Positions 19,384 through 28,461 of a stretch of DNA of 64,000 nt are shown here, in pieces. Each line of letters begins with the position of its first letter. The first letter of the stretch is position 1. The notes beneath the pieces were generated by a model that was not told where the DNA came from, did not search any database, and was given only the letters and a program-made list of their open reading frames with translations. Origin of the DNA: Gammaproteobacteria bacterium (GTDB taxonomy: Bacteria; Pseudomonadota; Gammaproteobacteria; Xanthomonadales; SZUA-36); the NCBI GenBank assembly GCA_021772935.1, contig JAJFLA010000056.1:140976-204975 (forward strand), in the 5' to 3' direction. Position numbers and translations under genes: made by a program.

Positions 19384-21744
19384 ATGGCAAGCAAGGTAAA
19401 AAATACCAAATCGGTCCGACGTAAACCTGCACGCAAAAAAACGGTCAATAAAAAGCCGGGATTGTTGCGGCGCCTGTTTCGTGTGTTATTGCTGTTGCTG
19501 GGTTTGGTGATTGGTTTGGGTGTACCTTGGGTCATCTGGCTGGATATACAGGTCCGTGACGAATTTGAAGGTCGTCTGTGGGATGTGCCTAGCCGTGTAT
19601 ATGCACGTCCGCTCAGTATTTATACAGGAAAACCTATTTCAAAAAACTCCCTGTTGCTTGAGTTGAAAGCTGCAGGTTATCGCCAGACAGCACAGGCAGT
19701 CGAACCCGGCAGTTATGCTGTTCACGGTAATGATTTTGATATCAATCGCCGCGCCTTCATGTTTGATGACGGCATGCAGCCGACAACCCACTTTCGCCTG
19801 CAGTTGAGCAATGATGCTATCGCAACACTAAATAGTGTGCCCGGCTCTGTCGACCTGGGTCTTGTGCGTTTGGACCCGGCTGAAATTGCCTCGATTTACC
19901 CTTTGCATGATGAAGACCGTACCCTGGTGGCCTTGCAGGATGTACCTGAGTTGCTGCTTACTGGGTTGCAAGCTGTCGAAGATCGACAGTTCAAACATCA
20001 TCACGGCGTGGCGCTACGCAGCATTGCGCGCGCATTAGTGGCCAATGTGAAAGCGGGACGGGCGGTGCAGGGTGGAAGCACGCTGACCCAGCAATTAGTC
20101 AAAAACTATTTTCTGAGCAGCGAGCGAACACTGGTACGTAAGGCCAATGAAGCTGTCATGGCCGTATTGTTGGAATGGCATTACGATAAGGCGCAAATCC
20201 TGGAGGCCTATATCAATGAGATATACCTTGGCCAGCAGGGGAGGCACGCCATTCATGGTTTTGGCCGCGCCAGCGAGTTCTATTTTAACCGCCCATTGCA
20301 GGATATTGAACCGCAACAGATTGCTTTGCTGGTTGGTATGGTGCGTGGTGCATCCTTATATAATCCAAGGCGAAATCCGCAACGTGCATTGCAGCGACGT
20401 GACCAGGTACTGGATATTTTTGGTAGCACCGGATTGATGACAGGTCATCAAATCAATACTGCAAAATCCTATCCACTCGGAGTTATTAACAAGCCACGTT
20501 CCGGTGCCAGTGTCTATCCGGCCTTTCTGGATCTGGTGCGGCGTCAGTTGAAGCGTGATTATCGCGCATCTGATTTGGGCAGTGAGGGGCTGAAGATTTT
20601 CACCACGCTCGCACCATCAGAACAGGAATATGCCCAACAGGCAGTGTCCATGGGCCTGGATGATTTACAACAACGTGGTTTACCCGCTGATTTGCAGGCT
20701 GCCCTGGTCCTTGCAGACGTCGCCAGTGGTGAGGTTAGGGCTCTTGTGGGTGACCGTGTAGCGGGGCGTAATGGATTCAATCGTGCACTGGACGCGCGCC
20801 GACAAATTGGCTCGGTCATCAAACCACTGGTTTACCTCTTGGCACTGGAACACGTTGATGACTATAACCTGATTACACGAATTAAAGATGAGCCTGTGTC
20901 GCTGCGGCAAGCGGATGGAAGCTTATGGTCACCAGCGAACTATGATCACAAGTCTCATGGTGAATTACCGCTTATGGATGCCCTGATTCGCTCATATAAT
21001 CAGGCCACCGTAAAGGTCGGACTCAATGTTGGCGTTGCCAACCTGATCCGTAAGATCAAACAACTGGGTGTTGATGTAGATATTCCGGCGGTACCTGCAA
21101 CCTTGTTGGGTGCGGTCGAGTTGACACCGGTCGAAGTTACGCAGATTTACCAGTCATTGGCAGCAGGTGGCTACAGTGTACCATTGCGCTCAGTTACGGC
21201 TGTACTAACGCCGGAAGGCGACTTGCTAAGCCGTTATCCGCTACGGTTGAGGCCGCTGGAGCACCGGGAAGCAGTTGCATTGCTGAATTTTGCCCTAACC
21301 CAGGTGGTTGAGCAGGGCACTGCGAGAAACTTGCACGGTTTACTTGGAAATAACACATTGATTGCGGGAAAGACAGGTACAAGTAATGAACGACGTGACA
21401 GCTGGTTTGTCGGATATACACGTGAACGTGTTGCTGTGTCGTGGGTGGGGCGTGACGACAATCGTCCAGCCGCTGTAACCGGGGGTAATGCAGCCATGCG
21501 AATTTGGGCAGGCTTATTTCAACACTTACCCTTTGATGCCGTCGATTTACGTATGCCGGATGGTGCTAATTTTGTCTGGGTGGACAAACAACAACAGGCA
21601 CTGACTGGGCCAACCTGTCCGAGGGCGGTGCAAATACCATTTATAGAAGGCACTGAACCGAAGGCAACCACAAAGTGCTTGGAAAAGCAGCTTGACAAGA
21701 ACAGAAAATCTTTATGGAGAAAATGGTTTGAAGACAAAGACTAG
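19384..21744 (+). CDS. mrcB: Penicillin-binding protein 1B (bifunctional transglycosylase/transpeptidase)
   Basis: This class A PBP polymerises and cross-links peptidoglycan. The 786-aa protein has a basic cytoplasmic tail, one membrane segment (about 33-55), a UB2H-like domain (about 65-150: VPSRVYARPLSIYTG), and a GT51 domain with EDRQFKHHHG (catalytic Glu near 199) and GGSTLTQQLVKN. The transpeptidase domain shows the SxxK motif in IGSVIKP (Ser near 476), SYNQAT and KTGTSN. The UB2H domain and length point to PBP1B rather than PBP1A; in E. coli UB2H binds LpoB. The end overlaps the next lipoprotein gene by 17 bases, which suggests cotranscription. Confidence 0.95.
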   Translation: MASKVKNTKSVRRKPARKKTVNKKPGLLRRLFRVLLLLLGLVIGLGVPWVIWLDIQVRDEFEGRLWDVPSRVYARPLSIYTGKPISKNSLLLELKAAGYRQTAQAVEPGSYAVHGNDFDINRRAFMFDDGMQPTTHFRLQLSNDAIATLNSVPGSVDLGLVRLDPAEIASIYPLHDEDRTLVALQDVPELLLTGLQAVEDRQFKHHHGVALRSIARALVANVKAGRAVQGGSTLTQQLVKNYFLSSERTLVRKANEAVMAVLLEWHYDKAQILEAYINEIYLGQQGRHAIHGFGRASEFYFNRPLQDIEPQQIALLVGMVRGASLYNPRRNPQRALQRRDQVLDIFGSTGLMTGHQINTAKSYPLGVINKPRSGASVYPAFLDLVRRQLKRDYRASDLGSEGLKIFTTLAPSEQEYAQQAVSMGLDDLQQRGLPADLQAALVLADVASGEVRALVGDRVAGRNGFNRALDARRQIGSVIKPLVYLLALEHVDDYNLITRIKDEPVSLRQADGSLWSPANYDHKSHGELPLMDALIRSYNQATVKVGLNVGVANLIRKIKQLGVDVDIPAVPATLLGAVELTPVEVTQIYQSLAAGGYSVPLRSVTAVLTPEGDLLSRYPLRLRPLEHREAVALLNFALTQVVEQGTARNLHGLLGNNTLIAGKTGTSNERRDSWFVGYTRERVAVSWVGRDDNRPAAVTGGNAAMRIWAGLFQHLPFDAVDLRMPDGANFVWVDKQQQALTGPTCPRAVQIPFIEGTEPKATTKCLEKQLDKNRKSLWRKWFEDKD

Positions 21745-22225
21745 TGGTTTATGGTTATTGATTCTGCTGCTGGTTGCATGTAGCACTCAATCGCCAGCGC
21801 CGGTTGAAGATCGTGAGGTTAATGCTCGTGTCAGGGCCCCTGCCAATGAGGATAGTGCGGGTGTGCAAGTCTATTCACTGCAGAATCCGGCGGTGAAACA
21901 ACTGACGGCGCTAGCCGGGGGTGCCGAACGTGCGGGTGATCTGGACCAGGCCAGCGACTACCTGGAACGGGCGTTGCGTATACAACCGCGAGACCCGCAA
22001 TTGTTGCAACACATGGCAGAAATAAAGTTACAAAAAGAAGACTATCAACAAGCACTGAATTTTGCTGTCAGATCCTACGATATCGGCCCCCGGGTTGGTG
22101 AAATCTGTAGCAGGAACTGGCGTACGATCAGTGTGGCAAGAGAGCACCTCAAGGATTTTAATGGCTCCAACGATGCCGAGGCTCGTGCGAGCCAATGTAT
22201 GAACACACGACCAAAGGGGCTCTGA
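21728..22225 (+). CDS. TPR-containing lipoprotein downstream of PBP1B
   Basis: A 165-aa predicted lipoprotein. The signal peptide begins MKTKTSGLWLLILLL and ends in the lipobox LVAC. A tetratricopeptide-like segment follows (about 70-115: AGDLDQASDYLERALRIQPRD, then EDYQQALNFA). I chose the TTG at 21728 because GGAGA lies 7 bases upstream and it gives a compact signal peptide; a start at 21692 in the same frame would put 12 extra residues in front. The gene overlaps mrcB at its start and yoaA at its end. Overlap with mrcB raises a role beside PBP1B in cell-wall synthesis, as for other PBP-linked lipoproteins, but this is inference. It does not resemble LpoB to me. Confidence 0.75.
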   Translation: MKTKTSGLWLLILLLVACSTQSPAPVEDREVNARVRAPANEDSAGVQVYSLQNPAVKQLTALAGGAERAGDLDQASDYLERALRIQPRDPQLLQHMAEIKLQKEDYQQALNFAVRSYDIGPRVGEICSRNWRTISVAREHLKDFNGSNDAEARASQCMNTRPKGL

Positions 22226-24174
22226 GTAATACCATAGTGTCAGCTACAAAACAGACTAGTGCGCAGCTACTGGATTCAGGTGGGCCGTTTGAATCGGTTT
22301 TGTCCGGATTTGCCCCACGCCAGGAGCAATTACAACTGGCCGCCGCCATTGAGAAGACCATTGCAAGCGGTGGCGCGCTGGTGGCTGAAGCTGGAACCGG
22401 GATCGGCAAGACACTTGCCTATCTGGTGCCGGTACTCAAGGGTCGGGCACGAACCATCATATCGACCGGGACCAAGACGCTTCAAGACCAGTTGTATTTC
22501 CGTGATTTGCCAATGGTCAAAAAAGCACTGGGCAGCACGCTTAAAACAGCTCTCCTCAAAGGACGTGCAAATTACCTGTGTGTGTATCGAATGGAACAGG
22601 CCCGAAAAGATGGCAGACTGCCAAGCCGTGATTCGATAGCTGAGCTGGAGGCCATCAGGCAATGGGCACCCGTCAGTACTGACGGTGACCTTTCGATATC
22701 GACGGTGATTGCCGAAGACAGTGAGTTGTGGCCGCTGGTGACTTCCACGAGCGACAATTGTCTCGGCTCTGATTGTCCGGATTTTGAAGCTTGTTTTGTT
22801 GCTTCGGCGCGGCGTGAGGCACAGGAGGCTGATGTGGTGGTGGTTAATCACCACCTTTTATTTGCAGATATGGCAATCAAACACGGTGGCTTCGGTGAGG
22901 TTTTGCCCGGAGCATCAGTATTTATAGTCGATGAAGCGCACCAGGCACCCGAAACGGCCTCGCAGTTTTTTAGTGCGTCCCTGTCAGTCAAACAAATCTC
23001 CGACTTGTGTCGAGACGTGTTGTCTGAAGCAGCAGAAACCAGTGGCGGTATGGCCGCTGTGCGTGATGAAGTGGCCCATTGCCGCCAGATAATCAAGGAA
23101 TTTCAGCTTGTGTGTAATGACCACCTGGAGGACCGTGGTAGCTGGGATGAGATGTTGAACCATTCAGCGGTCAGAAATGTCTTGCAGGCATTAGACAGTG
23201 CAGTTGCTGGTTTAAAGCCGGTCGTCTTGCCATTGCAAGGTGCCAGTCGGGGCATGGATGCCTGTGTACAGCGTCTCGCCGAAGTTCAAGCACATTTTGA
23301 CCATCTTGACAAACCGGTTCCCGATACAGAAGTGCGTTGGTTTGAGCGTCGTGGACGGGGTGTTTCAATTCATTCCACGCCTTTGGATATCTCGAATTTG
23401 TTTTCCAGTTATTGTGAGCAACTGGATGCCGCGTGGATATTTACCTCCGCAACCTTGTCTGTCAATGGTGGTTTTGATCACTTCGTCCAGGCCTTAGGCT
23501 TGCAGGACGCCGATACACTGAATCTGGATTCGCCCTTCGACTACGAAAATCAAGCACTGTTGTGGTTGCCGAACTCCTTGCCGGAGCCACGTGAATCATC
23601 TTTTGTTCCTGCGCTGCTGGAACAGGTACGACCGGTGCTTAAAGCCAGCCAGGGCCGTGCTTTTATGTTGTTCACATCACACCGGGCTTTAAAACAAGCT
23701 GCGGAGTTGCTGGCAGACAGTATTGATCACCCTTTGTTCGTGCAGGGCGACATGCCCCGTAGCATGCTGCTCGATAATTTTCGGAAGTCGGGTGATGGCA
23801 TTCTGCTGGGGTCTGCCAGCTTTTGGGGTGGCGTGGATGTCATGGGTGACGCCTTGTCCCTGGTAATTATCGATAAATTACCGTTTGCACCACCCAATGA
23901 CCCGGTCATGGTTGCACGCAGTAATCAGTTGAGACAGCATGGCGGTAACCCATTCATGGAATTATTTTTACCACAGGCAGTCATTGCCCTCAAACAGGGT
24001 GCGGGTCGCCTGATACGTGATATCAACGACCGTGGCGTGTTGGTGATTTGTGACCGTAGGTTGAATACCAAGGGTTATGGCAGCGTTTTTCTGGAAAGCC
24101 TGCCACCCATGCAACAAACATCGGACCGGGACCGTGTAGTGGAGTTTTTTGAAAATGAATTTGCTCGCAATTGA
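22195..24174 (+). CDS. yoaA: ATP-dependent DNA helicase YoaA (DinG/XPD-like, Fe-S)
   Basis: A superfamily-2 iron-sulphur helicase; in E. coli YoaA works with HolC (chi) in repair of stalled forks. The 659-aa protein shows Walker A EAGTGIGKT, ISTGTKTLQDQL, Fe-S Cys residues spread over NYLCVYR, NCLGSDC and FEACF, the VNHHLLFADMA segment, the DEAH box IVDEAHQ, then FTSATLS, SASFWGGVD and GRLIRDINDRG. It aligns closely along its length with E. coli YoaA from memory. ATG 22195 overlaps the lipoprotein gene by 31 bases; a GTG at 22237 is an alternative. The yoaA-tsaB pairing is also seen in enterics. Confidence 0.92.
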   Translation: MYEHTTKGALSNTIVSATKQTSAQLLDSGGPFESVLSGFAPRQEQLQLAAAIEKTIASGGALVAEAGTGIGKTLAYLVPVLKGRARTIISTGTKTLQDQLYFRDLPMVKKALGSTLKTALLKGRANYLCVYRMEQARKDGRLPSRDSIAELEAIRQWAPVSTDGDLSISTVIAEDSELWPLVTSTSDNCLGSDCPDFEACFVASARREAQEADVVVVNHHLLFADMAIKHGGFGEVLPGASVFIVDEAHQAPETASQFFSASLSVKQISDLCRDVLSEAAETSGGMAAVRDEVAHCRQIIKEFQLVCNDHLEDRGSWDEMLNHSAVRNVLQALDSAVAGLKPVVLPLQGASRGMDACVQRLAEVQAHFDHLDKPVPDTEVRWFERRGRGVSIHSTPLDISNLFSSYCEQLDAAWIFTSATLSVNGGFDHFVQALGLQDADTLNLDSPFDYENQALLWLPNSLPEPRESSFVPALLEQVRPVLKASQGRAFMLFTSHRALKQAAELLADSIDHPLFVQGDMPRSMLLDNFRKSGDGILLGSASFWGGVDVMGDALSLVIIDKLPFAPPNDPVMVARSNQLRQHGGNPFMELFLPQAVIALKQGAGRLIRDINDRGVLVICDRRLNTKGYGSVFLESLPPMQQTSDRDRVVEFFENEFARN

Positions 24175-24823
24175 AACGGCAACAGAGACCTGCTCTGTCG
24201 CTTTATCCATTAATGCTGAGGTTATTGAACGATACCAGCACGCGCCAAGACAGCACGCTGAATTGTTGCTGCCCTGGGTTGACTCTGTATTGGCTGAAGC
24301 GGGTGTCGGCTTTTCATCACTCGATGCCATCGCATTCAGTCGTGGTCCAGGGAGTTTTACCAGTTTGCGTATTGGCATCGGCGTTGTACAAGGCTTGGCG
24401 TGGGCCTCTGATTGCCCGGTCGTACCTGTTTCCAGTCTCGCCGCCACCGCGCAAACCGCGGTCAGTGAAGGAATCAAATCAGCACTGGTCGCGCTGGATG
24501 CACGTATGAATGAGGTTTTCACGGCCACCTTTGAAACCAATAGAAATGGAATCATGCTTTTAGTCGATACAGAAAGGGTCTGTAGCCCAGAGAAGGTTGA
24601 ACGGCCTGTTAATTCTGAAACCTACGGTATTGGCATTGGTTTTGATCGCTACCCGGCCTTGCATACCCTGGCAGGAACTCTTGTGGGTATACAATCTGAC
24701 ATCTGGCCGAAAGCATCCTCTGTACTCAAGCTGGCGGAAGTTTGGCTACAAACCAATGAGGCTCTACCTGCGGAGCTGGCACAACCTGTATACCTCAGGG
24801 ACAATGTTGCAAAAAAGAATTAG
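24155..24823 (+). CDS. tsaB: tRNA threonylcarbamoyladenosine biosynthesis protein TsaB
   Basis: TsaB is the scaffold subunit that pairs with TsaD to form t6A37 on ANN-decoding tRNAs. The 222-aa protein opens MNLLAIETATETCSVAL, an ASKHA-type nucleotide-binding start, and has the SRGPGSFTSLRIGIG motif. I use ATG 24155 with GGAG 11-14 bases upstream; the frame also permits a TTG at 24149. The start overlaps the yoaA end by 20 bases and the stop overlaps the converging LysE-type gene by 4 bases. Confidence 0.93.
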   Translation: MNLLAIETATETCSVALSINAEVIERYQHAPRQHAELLLPWVDSVLAEAGVGFSSLDAIAFSRGPGSFTSLRIGIGVVQGLAWASDCPVVPVSSLAATAQTAVSEGIKSALVALDARMNEVFTATFETNRNGIMLLVDTERVCSPEKVERPVNSETYGIGIGFDRYPALHTLAGTLVGIQSDIWPKASSVLKLAEVWLQTNEALPAELAQPVYLRDNVAKKN

Positions 24824-25437
24824 TTTACTAATCCATTGCTTAGCACACGCACTGCCAGTGCGATCAGAATCACGCCAAAAGCTCGCTCGACCCATATGAC
24901 GTTTTGTTGTAACCGTGCTAACCAACGTGGGTTGGAGAATGACCATACGACAACCATGTACCAGGCCATATCAATGACCATGGCAGTGGATGCATAGGTA
25001 AACTTTTCCAACCAGGATGTTTCACTACCAATTACCTGGCTAAACAGGGCGATAAAAAACAGTGCAATCTTTGGGTTTAAAAAAACCACGAGAAAACCGT
25101 CACGTGCGGCGCTACCCGTAGTAGGAGGGTCTGCCAGCATGGCTTTGGAAGTAGTAGCTGCCCGCAGCGCGTTGATGCCCATCCACAGCAGGTAACCGGC
25201 ACCACCCCATTGCAGCGTGGTAAATAACACCTGAGATGCGGTAATCATAACCGCAATACCCGAAATGCATAACAGGGCGTAAAGCCCGACACCCAGCCCA
25301 TGGCTTATCGCCGCTATAAGCCCTACCTGACGACCGCCACTAAGTGTTTGTTTGAGTACAACAGCCAGAGACGGGCCTGGAGACATGGCACCAAGCAGGC
25401 AAATGGAAACTACTGTTAACCATATTGCAATCGTCAT
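24820..25437 (-). CDS. LysE/RhtB family amino-acid exporter
   Basis: A 205-aa inner-membrane protein with about six hydrophobic segments and the LysE signature near the N-terminus (LLGAMSPGPSLAVVLKQTL), plus FLNPKIALFF. Family members export amino acids such as lysine, threonine or homoserine; the substrate here is unknown. It converges with tsaB with overlapping stops. The 220-bp gap upstream, to the divergent hydroxylase gene, contains a TATAAT at 25554-25559 on the plus strand but no good -35 box. Confidence 0.88.
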   Translation of the reverse strand: MTIAIWLTVVSICLLGAMSPGPSLAVVLKQTLSGGRQVGLIAAISHGLGVGLYALLCISGIAVMITASQVLFTTLQWGGAGYLLWMGINALRAATTSKAMLADPPTTGSAARDGFLVVFLNPKIALFFIALFSQVIGSETSWLEKFTYASTAMVIDMAWYMVVVWSFSNPRWLARLQQNVIWVERAFGVILIALAVRVLSNGLVN

Positions 25438-25657
25438 AGCTTATGAGTGTGCGGCAATATCAACACAGATGCACCTACGAAGCTTGTGTTGAAAACACCA
25501 ATCACGCGGCAATATCCAGGGTGCGTCGGTAATACTGATTCGATCAATTAGGATATAATGGTTGAAATCAGTGATAATGCATCAAGCAAACGTAGTTCAA
25601 TCAACCCTTTTTCGGCTTATAAGCAAGGCTTGCAATGACAAGAGAGATTTATTGATT

Positions 25658-26299
25658 ATGAATGAAGGCCGCCTGCAACGAATACCGCCACATTTGGCGC
25701 CCCAAAAAGGGGAGATTCGCTTATTTAAAAACAAATTACTGGAGCGACTCAGCCGGATTTCACCACAAACGGTACTGGCGGTTTACCTTCCGATTATAGT
25801 GTTTTCTGTTTGGAAAAGTTTTGCGATAGGTGTAAGTCCTCTGGTTTTCGGAGTTTTATTTTTGTCCGGTGTTATCTTTTGGACCTTGCTTGAGTTTGTC
25901 CTGCATCGCTATGCATTTCACTTTTTTCCGGTTGGAGATTTTCAGGTGCGTGTGCAGTTCCTGTTCCATGGAGTACACCACCAATACCCGAATGATAAGG
26001 ATCGATTGGTGATGCCGGTGACTTTGAGTCTGCTGATCACCGCGTTACTGTTTTTACTATTTAGCGTAATTTTTGGAGAATTTGTTTGGGGTTTCTTTGT
26101 TGGGGTCACCTTGGGTTACCTGGCTTATGACATGACACACTACAGTATTCACCATATACGGGCACCGCGGAACGTTTACCTTAAAAGGCTTTGGAAGCAC
26201 CACATGGACCACCACTACAGAGATACCAATAAAGCTTATGGTGTATCTTCAGCGCTTTGGGATCATGTGTTTGGTACAATGCAAACGCAAAAAAAGTGA
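25658..26299 (+). CDS. Fatty acid 2-hydroxylase-like membrane di-iron hydroxylase
   Basis: A 213-aa integral-membrane member of the fatty acid hydroxylase superfamily. The histidine clusters are HRYAFH, HGVHHQYPNDKDRLVMP, THYSIHH and HHMDHHYRD, ending KAYGVSSALWDHVFGTM. The HGxHHxxPxDKxRLVMP and HHYxxxxxxxGVxSxxWDxVFGT patterns are those I know from yeast Scs7 and mammalian FA2H, which hydroxylate C2 of the N-acyl chain of ceramides. At least three hydrophobic stretches are visible. It lacks the cytochrome b5 domain of the yeast enzyme. I start at ATG 25658, with AGAGAG upstream; ATG 25577 and TTG 25562 are in frame. It lies on the same strand ahead of the sphingolipid genes, so I infer that it makes 2-hydroxy-ceramide. 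Confidence 0.8.
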   Translation: MNEGRLQRIPPHLAPQKGEIRLFKNKLLERLSRISPQTVLAVYLPIIVFSVWKSFAIGVSPLVFGVLFLSGVIFWTLLEFVLHRYAFHFFPVGDFQVRVQFLFHGVHHQYPNDKDRLVMPVTLSLLITALLFLLFSVIFGEFVWGFFVGVTLGYLAYDMTHYSIHHIRAPRNVYLKRLWKHHMDHHYRDTNKAYGVSSALWDHVFGTMQTQKK

Positions 26300-26694
26300 C
26301 AGGGAATAGGTCGTGTGTCAGGTATTTTGTTAGAATCGGGTCTATAACCAAAATTAAACGGTAATTTAATAATGAAGAACTAGCCCAAAAAATACTTGGG
26401 TTGGGTATAATTCGACATTATGATGTGAAGCTTGCATTGATCAAACAATTGCTGAGTTTGTTATCAATACGGTACCATTATTTAATAAGGGTGCAGAAAA
26501 AAGCAGGATGATTTACATTTAATTAACGATTTTATAAGTTAAATCTGCGAAAATTGGTTTGATAAACGCAGGTGGGGAAGGCTTGGCTTGAATATTTTAA
26601 TCAGACCTGATGCCATAACTTTAAATTTAGAGGCCTACTTAGTGGTACTTAAATACTCTTTATTGAGTGCAAATTTCACAATGGTGTGTTGATC
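26300..26694 (+). promoter_or_regulatory. 395-bp AT-rich intergenic region ahead of the sphingolipid operon
   Basis: No convincing gene is present. A small hairpin (CCCAA/TTGGG, about 26383-26400) is followed by TATAAT at 26406-26411, a possible -10 element without a clear -35. The long AT-rich leader before the ligase gene suggests this is where its operon is transcribed and regulated, but I see no recognisable operator. Confidence 0.35.
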
Positions 26695-28461
26695 ATGAAT
26701 CATATGAAACCAACTCCTGCCAACACATCTTTGTCGGTAAAAATTACCCCGTACACCAATCTGGTGGATGCGCTTGAGTATGCGGCACAAGGTGATACCG
26801 GGTTTAACTTTTACGATGGCCGAGGTCACTTGTCTGCCGTTTTGCCATACTCGGAACTGCGTGACGAAGCCAAAGTGATTGCGCGCAAGTTACTTAGTCT
26901 TGGCTGTGAGCGCGGTGCACGGGTTGGAATTATTGCTGAAACAGAACCCATGTTTCACAGATTCTTTTTCGCCTGTCAGTACGCTGGTTTAATCCCCATT
27001 GCTTTACCGGCAGGAATACAACTGGGTGCCCATGGTGCTTATGTAAGTCAGGTTCGGCGCATGTTAAAAAGTTGTAGTGCCTCAATCGTGGTTGCGCCAG
27101 AGACACATGCAAACTTTATGACTGAAGCGGTTCAGGGTCTTGATTTGCTCATGGCCGGAACACAACAGGACTACGATGCTTTGCCAGAGGCTGATGTGGA
27201 ATTTGTGCCTTTGGGTGCAGATGATCCGGCCTATCTGCAATACACATCTGGCAGCACCAGTTTTCCGCGGGGTGTTGAAGTTACGCAAAAAACAGTATTG
27301 AACAACCTGATGGAAATCGCCCGTTATGGGCTGAAGCTTGATTCCAATGACCGGTTTGTCTCCTGGTTGCCCTTTTACCATGATATGGGTCTTGTTGGGT
27401 TTGTGTTGGTTCCGCTGATTGGCCAGTTATCCGTGGACTATCTTGGTTCACGTACCTTTGCCATGAGGCCGAGATTGTGGCTGAAAATACTTTCAGATAA
27501 TGGCGGTACAATTTCTTCCGCACCCACATTTGGCTATGCTTTGTGTGCCAAGCGCCTTCGACCTTCCGATGTTGAAAATTATGATCTCAGTAATTGGCGG
27601 GCAGCCTGCGTAGGTGCCGAACGTATTAATCCAGAGCCACTAAAGTTATTCGCCGACATACTTAAACCTAGCGGCTTTGATGAACGTGCATTTGTCGCCT
27701 GTTATGGTATGGCTGAATGTGTCCTGGCCACCAGTTTCGCGCCCTTGGGCGAGGGTCTGAATGTTGACGTGGTGGACAGAAAGCTGATGGCGATTACGGG
27801 TGAGGCCAGACCAACAGACTCAGATTCTGTATCAGCCTCGTCTTATGTTGATTGTGGCAAACTCTTGCCAGGCTTTGAGTTTTCGATCCTGGATGATGAC
27901 GGCAATGAACTTGAGGATCGTCACTGCGGCCACATACACCTCAAAGGCCCCAGCGTGATGCGTGGGTATTACAAAGATGAAGAATCCACGCGAAAAGTTT
28001 TATCGCTGGATGGTTGGTTAAATACAGGTGATATTGGCTATCGGATTGGTCAACATGTGGTCATCACATCACGTAGCAAAGATGTCATTATCATCAAAGG
28101 GCGAAATATCTGGCCCTACGATCTCGAAGTACTGGCTGAAAAGACCTGTGGCGTCAAACACGGAGGTGTTGCTGCGTTCTCGGTCACTGATGAGCGTCAG
28201 GAGGAACAGGCAGTGATGGTGGTCGAGACCCGTGAAAAAGACACTGATAAACGTCAGCACATTGTTGAAGACATAAGTCGTTCCATCCATGCCTATTTTG
28301 GGATCAACGCACTTATTGACCTGACCCCACGGGGAACATTGCCGAGAACCTCTTCCGGCAAACTATCCAGAACCCAGTCCAAGCAGGACTTTCTCGCACG
28401 CAAGACCTTGCAGGGTGTAGAAGAATCAATGACGAGGGTTGCAAATAAGCAGCCTGCCTGA
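26695..28461 (+). CDS. Fatty acyl-AMP ligase / acyl-ACP synthetase of the sphingolipid cluster
   Basis: An ANL-superfamily adenylating enzyme of 588 aa. It shows the P-loop YTSGSTSFPRGVEVT, the A5 motif YGMAECVLATSF, LNTGDIGYR and SKDVIIIKGRN in the hinge region, and the A10 Lys in PRTSSGKLSRTQ. Its similarity is to fatty acyl-AMP ligases, which load acyl groups on carrier proteins rather than CoA. With the small ACP gene 1 kb downstream, it probably charges that ACP for the palmitoyltransferase, as the acyl-ACP synthetase does in Caulobacter ceramide synthesis. ATG 26695 is chosen; GTG 26686 and ATG 26704 are alternatives. The next gene starts directly after the stop. Confidence 0.88.
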   Translation: MNHMKPTPANTSLSVKITPYTNLVDALEYAAQGDTGFNFYDGRGHLSAVLPYSELRDEAKVIARKLLSLGCERGARVGIIAETEPMFHRFFFACQYAGLIPIALPAGIQLGAHGAYVSQVRRMLKSCSASIVVAPETHANFMTEAVQGLDLLMAGTQQDYDALPEADVEFVPLGADDPAYLQYTSGSTSFPRGVEVTQKTVLNNLMEIARYGLKLDSNDRFVSWLPFYHDMGLVGFVLVPLIGQLSVDYLGSRTFAMRPRLWLKILSDNGGTISSAPTFGYALCAKRLRPSDVENYDLSNWRAACVGAERINPEPLKLFADILKPSGFDERAFVACYGMAECVLATSFAPLGEGLNVDVVDRKLMAITGEARPTDSDSVSASSYVDCGKLLPGFEFSILDDDGNELEDRHCGHIHLKGPSVMRGYYKDEESTRKVLSLDGWLNTGDIGYRIGQHVVITSRSKDVIIIKGRNIWPYDLEVLAEKTCGVKHGGVAAFSVTDERQEEQAVMVVETREKDTDKRQHIVEDISRSIHAYFGINALIDLTPRGTLPRTSSGKLSRTQSKQDFLARKTLQGVEESMTRVANKQPA

